From Strigamia acuminata (taxonomy: Eukaryota; Arthropoda; Chilopoda; Geophilomorpha; Linotaeniidae), in NCBI GenBank assembly GCA_949358305.1, contig OX442315.1:14038427-14102426 (forward strand): a DNA stretch of 64,000 bases. The letters are read 5' to 3'. The notes under the pieces were generated by a model that saw nothing but the letters and a program-made list of their open reading frames with translations, was not told the origin of the DNA and did no database searches. Of the stretch, positions 57,573 through 64,000 are shown piece by piece. Every line of letters starts with the position of its first letter. Positions within the stretch are counted from its first letter, which is position 1. A program made the position numbers and the translations under genes.

Positions 57573-58740
57573 GTACTGGACATAAAACACAAGCATCATA
57601 AACGACCAAAACGCTAAAACAATTAAAAACAGTCGTTTTAATGCGTTTTAGTCTCAGTTTTAACCTTAAAACAGCGGAAATAGGCCAATAAATGATTACT
57701 GCCATGAATAAATGTGGGGAAAATAGTGTTTATTGTTTTTATGTGGTAAAATGTAGAGAATAAAATGGATTTTATTGACTGCTGACAGTTGATTTCAGCT
57801 CAGAGGTGCTGTCAATTGACATTGAAACTGAAACTTAATTGAATCCCCGAAGGGATATCGAGTGGAAATGCGCTACAGTGCAATTTGTATGAAAAGGAAG
57901 AAGAAGAAAAAATAAATAATAGCATGTTTTGTAAATGGGTTTACAATTGAAATCAATTTTTTTTCCTCTCCCGTAACCACAGCTGATGATGACACGTCAA
58001 TTTTCTGCACTTGCACCGAAAGGAAATTACAACACATTTATTTAAAAGGGGAAAAAACGGGACGAAAAACAATCCGTGTTTGATAGATGAGACGTTTTAT
58101 TGTGTTGTTTCTGCTTTAGTCTTAAAGCTGAGACGAATCGGGTAATTAAGTAAAACAGAAAATCGAGATTTGGCTCTTGAGTTAGGTTTATTGTTATTAT
58201 TAATTCAGGAAACTGCCACCAGGTCAACATGAACCCACCATTTGGCGGTCTTTGGCCTTGGTTTCCTTTCTCATATGAGTTGAAAGTGAAGTGAAGTGAA
58301 GTGAAGGGAAATCGGGATATTTATGAGAATGAGTTTAACACTATAGCAAAGCACATTTACGGCACATTTGTGCACAACATACTCGGGTTGTTCAACCAGA
58401 AAAGAAAGGCTGGTTTTGCAATTCAATTAACACGAGAAAGGTTGTTATAACCACGCTGCAAGAAGGAAATTTAGGCCTAATGCTAATGAAGTGAGACAAT
58501 ATAAAGAGATTTATTTCGTGTTGTGTTTGTGTTCTTGCTACGCGCTGCAGCACGGGGAGATGCCCGAATGGATAATTAAGTCTTAACATAATAATAATTA
58601 TCATTATTATTCTTGTTATTTATTTTGTTTAGCCGACTCGCTGCACATTGTTAGCAGTAATTTATTTTTTGAAGTAGTAGAAGTACGTCTTTCTCCGCAC
58701 TAGGTGAGAAAGCAGAGGGGTTGCAACAATCGACGCAGAG
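57573..58740. other. No recognisable gene
   Basis: AT-rich, with small CpG-richer spots near 57980 and 58520. GTGAA is repeated four times near 58288. No exon supported. Confidence 0.35.
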
Positions 58741-58895
58741 AACGGAAATGTGACGTAGAAAACGGAAATATGACGTAGAAAACGGAAATATGACGTAGAA
58801 AATGGAAATATGACGTAGAAAATGGAAATATGACGTAGAAAATGGAAATGTGACGTAGAAAATTGAAATGTGACGTAGAAAATGGAAATATGGTG
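58741..58895 (+). repeat. 20-bp minisatellite (TGACGTAGAAAATGGAAATA)
   Basis: About seven and a half units. Each unit carries one TGACGT half-CRE word, so the array is also a cluster of seven regularly spaced TGACGT sites. The minus-strand frame repeats FSTSYFRFLRHI-like words from the repeat. Confidence 0.9.
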
Positions 58896-59506
58896 TATTT
58901 TCAAACAGAAAAATTCAGAACACAGAACATATAACAAATACAAACGCAAACACTTGAAAATTTGGAATAAGTTGAGAAGTTTCACTTCTACCGTAGGGTT
59001 TTAAGTATACACTCCATTTTTTAACGCTGAAACTGTAGTCAAATTTCGCCAATTTGGCAAATTAGGAATAAGATACGGTGTGTTGAATATTGGAAACTGG
59101 ATACTAAAATCAAGGTTTAATTTAACGGATTTTGTTTATTCACAGTTAGAGGAAGCACTGCAATATAAATGATATCATTTAAAATTGGGTCATTTAACAA
59201 GTGAAAACTGATGCAGCTGTCAAAACAATGTTTAATTGACTAAAATAAGTGCACCAGAAATGAAAAATGATTAAAAGAGGAGAAAAGATGTGCGATCTTA
59301 TCTCATTTTACTCAATTTTACAAAGCAAAATGCATGTCAAAACCGAATTAATCAGATTTATTCAATTTGTGTTTTCAATTAATTAGATTGTTTCAGTACC
59401 TTTTAATTGTACAAGTTAAGAGCTTTTTATCTATCCATAAACATATTTAACCATTTATGCCATGTTTTGTTTACATTTTGAGTTTGTGTAGTCTTTGCTT
59501 TTAGAG

Positions 59507-59622
59507 TGACCCCTCGCCGGGTCTGTATAAACGCCGGGTTTCAAATTAGCGCTGGAGTGCGGGGGGGAGGGGGGGCTCAAAAAAAATTAAAAGCCCGGTC
59601 TATTAAACGGGGCAGTACGGTA
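59507..59622. mobile_element. Probable MITE remnant with G-run
   Basis: CCGGGTCTGTATAAACGCCG on the left and GCCCGGTCTATTAAACGGGG on the right flank a GGGGGGGAGGGGGGG tract (59561-59577). The right end on the minus strand starts TACCGTACTGCCCCG, in the style of the TACCGTATT-type termini elsewhere here. The G tract could form a quadruplex. Confidence 0.4.
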
Positions 59623-60329
59623 TTTCTCCTTCCAAATTGGAAAATGCAATCATAAATCATTTCATTAATACGGATTAAAATTTCATATTAAAGTACTTAA
59701 ACGTCGTGTGTTAATCTTACCTGAAGTTATTTTCATTTTGGATTGTACAGAATGGGTTTACTTTGCATAATTCTGTTACAGTATACTATGTTATTGTATA
59801 TTATATGCAGGAAAATTTTACATAAATATTCCTCGGTCCTTCAACAACAAGAGATGTACTTCATTTTGTGTTTGTTTATTTTGCGTATTATTAGATTATA
59901 ACTGGAAAAAAATGTTTCTGGAACAAAATCAAACAACAAAAAAACTAAGAGTGAATTTATCTTTATTGTTTAAGCCTTAGGTACTTTTTTCTTACTTTTA
60001 CATAAATCATTGCAATAACCCAATTAGCTATTTTTATGTTTATATTTTTTTTTATGAAAAACTCACTTTTTACTTATTTTACATTAGAAAAACTGCAATG
60101 GCTCCAAGCTAAGCGCATCAAAAGATGCCAAGTTTTCAGATTCTTTTTATAACATGTTATTACATCATACCTCATCTGGCAATGCCTTTTCATACATTTT
60201 TAATACATTGTTTTTATGTCTAGTTATAGCTACATTCAATGAAAAAGTCTTGACTGCTAGTTGAGTTTTGAAAAGAATAATACAAGGAAAATACATCATA
60301 ATTTATATAATGTACAACATTATATATAG

Positions 60330-60902
60330 TATTGTATAAATATTATATTTAATATTAGTGAGTTTGCGGTTGCCAATTGTTCCTTACAAGCTCATAATTA
60401 TAAAAATGGACTTATAACATAACGTAACTCCTCAACTTTTACACTATTTTGTAAAATAAGGGAGCCAATCCGATCGCTTAACACTATTTGAAGCTCCTCC
60501 CACTATTGCAAATGGCGCTGATGGTGCTAATGGAAATTCAAAATGGCTGGCTGACCTGTTTCAACAATCAGCTTCAATCACAATTTCTTTCTGCCATCGA
60601 AGGATAGAAACAACTAAAATCATTCCAGGTAAGCAAATAAATAAACTGGAAGACAATTTCATGTCTGAAAACTGTCAAATTAGTACGTAAAACTACAGAT
60701 TTTCATTTTCTTTTGCATAGAGTTTTGTTCTACCATTACATGGTATTTATAAGTATAATTTATAAAATATATTTATTGTACTGCAAGTGCCTATTTCAAG
60801 AAGGAATTATAATTATAATGATGAGCTTGTAACTCATAATTATAAGGAACAATTGGCAACCGCAAACTCACTAATATTGTATAAATATTATATTTAATAT
60901 TA
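60330..60902. mobile_element. 517-bp inverted-repeat element flanked by 28-bp direct repeats
   Basis: The same 28 bp (starting TATTGTATAAATATTA) occurs at 60330-60357 and 60875-60902. Between them, termini GTGAGTTTGCGGTTGCCAAT on the left and the exact complement on the right extend inverted for ~33 bp and then, after an ~11-bp indel, further to CTCATNATTATAA. The direct repeats are far longer than DNA-transposon target duplications. Confidence 0.7.
60512..60628 (+). other. Possible captured first exon inside the inverted-repeat element
   Basis: A GC-richer patch contains AAATGGCGCTGATGG and a 31-codon frame (60512-60607) ending TAG, followed by CATTCCAG and a GTAAGC donor at 60629. It looks like a promoter-proximal exon of a host gene. 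If real, the surrounding element may have captured it. No transcript evidence. Confidence 0.25.
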
Positions 60903-63824
60903 TCTTATATCTTTTAATTGCGCCATGGATAACAAAAGCAAACTTGCTCCTCTTTGACCCAAAAAGTGTTCTGCTGGCTGCCTTCTTCATGTTCATCATG
61001 ACAATTTTTCCCGCGGGCTATTAGAGGCCCGCGTAGTAATCGATAATATACGGTATATAAAATTATTTTAAAATTCTGTGGGTCTTTGAATATAATTAGC
61101 CTTTCTCACACTTTTCTTGTCTGTTTGTACAGAAAAAGTTGAATTATTCAGAGGTATGTGGATAAGTATTTGCAATTTAATTTCCCAATGCAAAATTGGC
61201 TGCAATTTAATTAATTGCAAGTGTTTATCTTGTTGTCAATCATAATGTTGCAGTAAAAAGAGCTTGTTTTGCTGATACTTTTTTTTGGATGTCAATTTTT
61301 GACAGTTTTAGTTTGAAACAAGACATCATTAGTTTTGACTTGTGTGTATCTGTTGTTAGACTTTTTAAGTGGACTGGAATTAGAACTTGCATTATCACAT
61401 TTTCCCACTGAAAGATAGAGGCTGAATATTGGCATATTTACAACCACATTATGTTAACAACATTTTTAAAGCTCAAAACTTGAAGAAGTAAAAAAAAAAA
61501 CCACACAAAAGAACATAAATTTTAGTCATGTTATGTTAACCCTAAATTTCAAGTAATTTGTTTTCTTTTTTTAACTGCACTGATGTTAATTGCATGGCAT
61601 GTTACAATTCAATTTAAAAAAAAATTAGGTCATGTGAACAGTGAAATTGACAAGAAAAAGTAATGTATTATTTTAAGCAAAGCTTGAAAAAAAAGTCATG
61701 CAAATGGAATGCATTTACAAGTATGAGTAAAAATGAGATTGGAACAGGAGGGAAAAATTTTTCCAGTACAGCCTTGAAAGTGTTAAGGAGGAAATAAAAA
61801 TAGCTGCATAAAACTTGTGCTGGGATTAGATGTAATTTTTTTTTTTACTGTATTTATTATCCAAGATGTCTGCACCTTCTTACCATATAAAAATAGATGT
61901 GGCAAATAGTAGATAGGAAAAGAAGAGTTGATGAGATGATGTCATAGTGGGAGAGTAAATGTACAATCTTACAAACCATTTCCTGTCTCTCACAAGGATT
62001 TACATTACATCCAGATGATGCCTTTGAACACATGAAATGGCTATTCTGGGGGTTAAGGAAATGTGAATGTGGTTTGGATTCAATTTGTGGGTTTTTAAAG
62101 TTGGGTTTTGACAAGAAAATCCTAATTACTTCACACATTGTTACCAAGAATGATAAAAAAAATGAAAACAATGGTTTGTGAGTCAGTTATCACCATTTTA
62201 TTGGCTGTAATTGATTTGACCTTGAGATGTTTCATTCAGGTCATTGTGATGTCACCTTAAAAACCTGTAAAAATTATTAGAAACAATTATGCAATTAGGT
62301 TGTGTAGAGAAAATAATGAAATTAATTTGTTGTTACAACTTTAGAATGTGTTTTCAGCTTGTTTCCTGTCTTGTTTTATTTTTGCAAGGTGAGTTTGGAA
62401 ATAGAAACATATTTATATTTCTCCAAAATGTGATGTCAATTATGTAGGCAAAACAAACTCACTGTAAGAACATAAGGAAAACAATTTTTTCCATTCAATA
62501 ACTCATGTTTTGATGTGTTTTGGGTTTTTTTTGTTGTTGCTGCACAGCATTAGAGTTAGGTTGGCTTACCTGCATTACTAATGCAGCGAGCATCATGCTA
62601 ATGAAAATAATAATTACAGCTATTGGCGAATTATTACTATTATTATTTTATTCTTTATGGGGGATATGGAGCTGAGTATATGAAAACTAGTGTGGGAGCA
62701 AAAGGGTAATGCATCGAGTTGTGCAGGGAAGCCAATATCGTGGCGGCGCTTTTGTGCACGAGATCGGATGACGCATAAACGGAAATCTAGTATTTAGTCA
62801 TATTTTCTCAATTATAACCTTTTGTTCCTGTTTTAAGAAATGTAAACCCTTTTTTTAACACAATAAATCTTGTCTTTACCGGCAAAATATCAAGTTGAGT
62901 CAAAATTTCAATCAGTTTTTCATCAGAGATTGCTTTATTTTTATTACAAGTATTCAAAAAGTAATTCCTGTTAGGTTTAATTGTTATAAGTTATCATTAG
63001 TTTTACGTGTTGAAACAAGTTTGTTTATCTGATGCAATTAACCGTTATTGTTTCAATAGTGCATGATGCAAAGATGTATTCTTATTTCATTTATTGTCTG
63101 ATGAAATAGCGCATTGTTATTTGCTAAGAACCTGTTACTTAGAGTTACACAGTTACATTGTTATAAAGTCGTTAACATGACTATTATGTATTCGCTTCTC
63201 ACTTGCTTCCATATATGCCGAACAGTAAAGACGTGTTATTTTGTGTTCCATAAAACGTGTGTTCTCACTTCGATTCGAACTTTCGAAATACAACAATTCC
63301 TAATGTAAAATTAATAGTAACAATGCATTCATGGAGCTGGGACAGCAAGAAATTGAATATATCAGCATGTGGGAAAATTGCAAATTTGTTTTTGGTAATT
63401 TAATAGTTTATCAGCGGGTGTGGACTGAATGAAGTTTTTTGATTTTATCTTGAGAAATTTCTGCGACAAGGTCGGATAAAGGTCATTAAGGTTTGATTTT
63501 TTACTGGAATTAATATTGTTGCGTGAAAAAGTCGAATGGTGGAAGGAATTGCTGATTAAATCGAATTTTCTGCTCTTGTGGATGATTTTCTGTAGTTTTT
63601 TGACATGAAAATCGATTGAGAAAATCATAAGTGGGAGTTTTGAAGGAAATTTGTTTATTTTTGGTGCCATGTGGCGCGTAGATTCGACAGGAATGGCTCG
63701 TGTGTTGTAGGTTGCGTGTGGGTTCGGGTGACGTTTAATTCGAAATTTTTAAATCAAGTTGAACATGAAACAATAAAAGAAATATGGAAAAGAATCTTGT
63801 GATCTTTTATCGTGGCATCGAATT
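60903..63824. other. AT-rich, no gene seen
   Basis: 61010-61056 holds a GC-rich palindrome (CCCGCGGGCTATTAGAGGCC) ending, on the minus strand, in TACCGTATATTATCG, another TACCGTAT-type MITE terminus. A CpG-richer patch lies at 62740-62790. Frames at 61857-62171 (minus, 104 codons), 63114-63308 (plus) and 63362-63670 (minus, 102 codons) have no recognised domain. Confidence 0.35.
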
Positions 63825-64000
63825 TGCAAAGATTTCTATAGATTTGCAAGGATTTCTATGGATTTTTAAGGATTTTTATGGATTTGCAAAGATTCATATG
63901 GATTTGCAAAGATTCATATGGATTTGCAAAGATTCATGGATTTGCAAAGATTTCTACGGATTTTACAGGATTGCTATAAATTTTCAAGGATTTCTATGGA
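63825..64000 (+). repeat. 20-bp GATTT array, cut by the window end
   Basis: GATTTGCAAAGATTCATATG repeats, with GATTTCTATAGATTTGCAAG variants showing the 10-bp half unit. It continues beyond the window. Confidence 0.85.

Overview
This is AT-rich animal nuclear DNA. It has no operons, no long open frames and no clustered genes. Instead it holds many small non-autonomous DNA transposons, foldback elements, tandem minisatellites, a probable solo LTR, a Copia reverse-transcriptase relic and a 5S-rRNA-derived sequence. The phylum cannot be fixed from the sequence. Transposon-dense, gene-poor DNA with hAT, pogo-like, TA-flanked and 8-bp-flanked elements fits many marine invertebrates, but that is inference.

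Layout. 0-9.5 kb: hAT-type ends, a hAT-like element holding a 20-bp array, a perfect hairpin, a 22-bp array split by a ~1 kb solo LTR, and two TA-flanked MITEs. 9.7-14 kb: two of the three copies of a ~430-bp inverted-repeat family. The 12.8-kb copy carries two separate nested insertions whose target duplications can be read against the uninterrupted copies at 9.7 and 32.0 kb. 15-19 kb: an inverted pair of ~350-bp MITEs flanking a 28-bp array that itself sits inside terminal inverted repeats, then a TAA microsatellite and a telomere-like CCTAA tract. 21-25.7 kb: nested MITEs, long-armed inverted-repeat elements and more 21-22-bp arrays.

27-38 kb is the most gene-like part. A minus-strand first coding exon (27198-27517) encodes an AT-hook-like, arginine-rich protein start and ends in a consensus splice donor. 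A probable plus-strand gene diverges from the same CpG-rich promoter, with a non-coding first exon and an ATG-bearing second exon. A second CpG-rich plus-strand promoter near 33.9-34.3 kb has two perfect CRE sites, a TATA box and a first exon with a consensus donor. Downstream exons of these genes are mostly outside the window or not recognisable.

38-64 kb is mainly non-coding: a 36-39-bp array, a 5S-like sequence, a long near-perfect hairpin at 45.5 kb, the Copia relic at 46.4 kb, a pogo-like MITE at 46.7 kb, five arrays built on a ~10-bp GATTT module, local duplications at 54-56 kb, and a 517-bp inverted-repeat element at 60.3 kb flanked by 28-bp direct repeats.

The strongest original signals are: (i) tandem arrays of unrelated sequence that nearly all have a 20-22-bp period, a subset being ~10-bp GATTT modules; (ii) foldback elements assembled from many alternating copies of one short module; (iii) related elements whose terminal arms match within a copy but differ between copies; (iv) the nested insertions with readable target duplications. 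I found no complete protein-coding gene.
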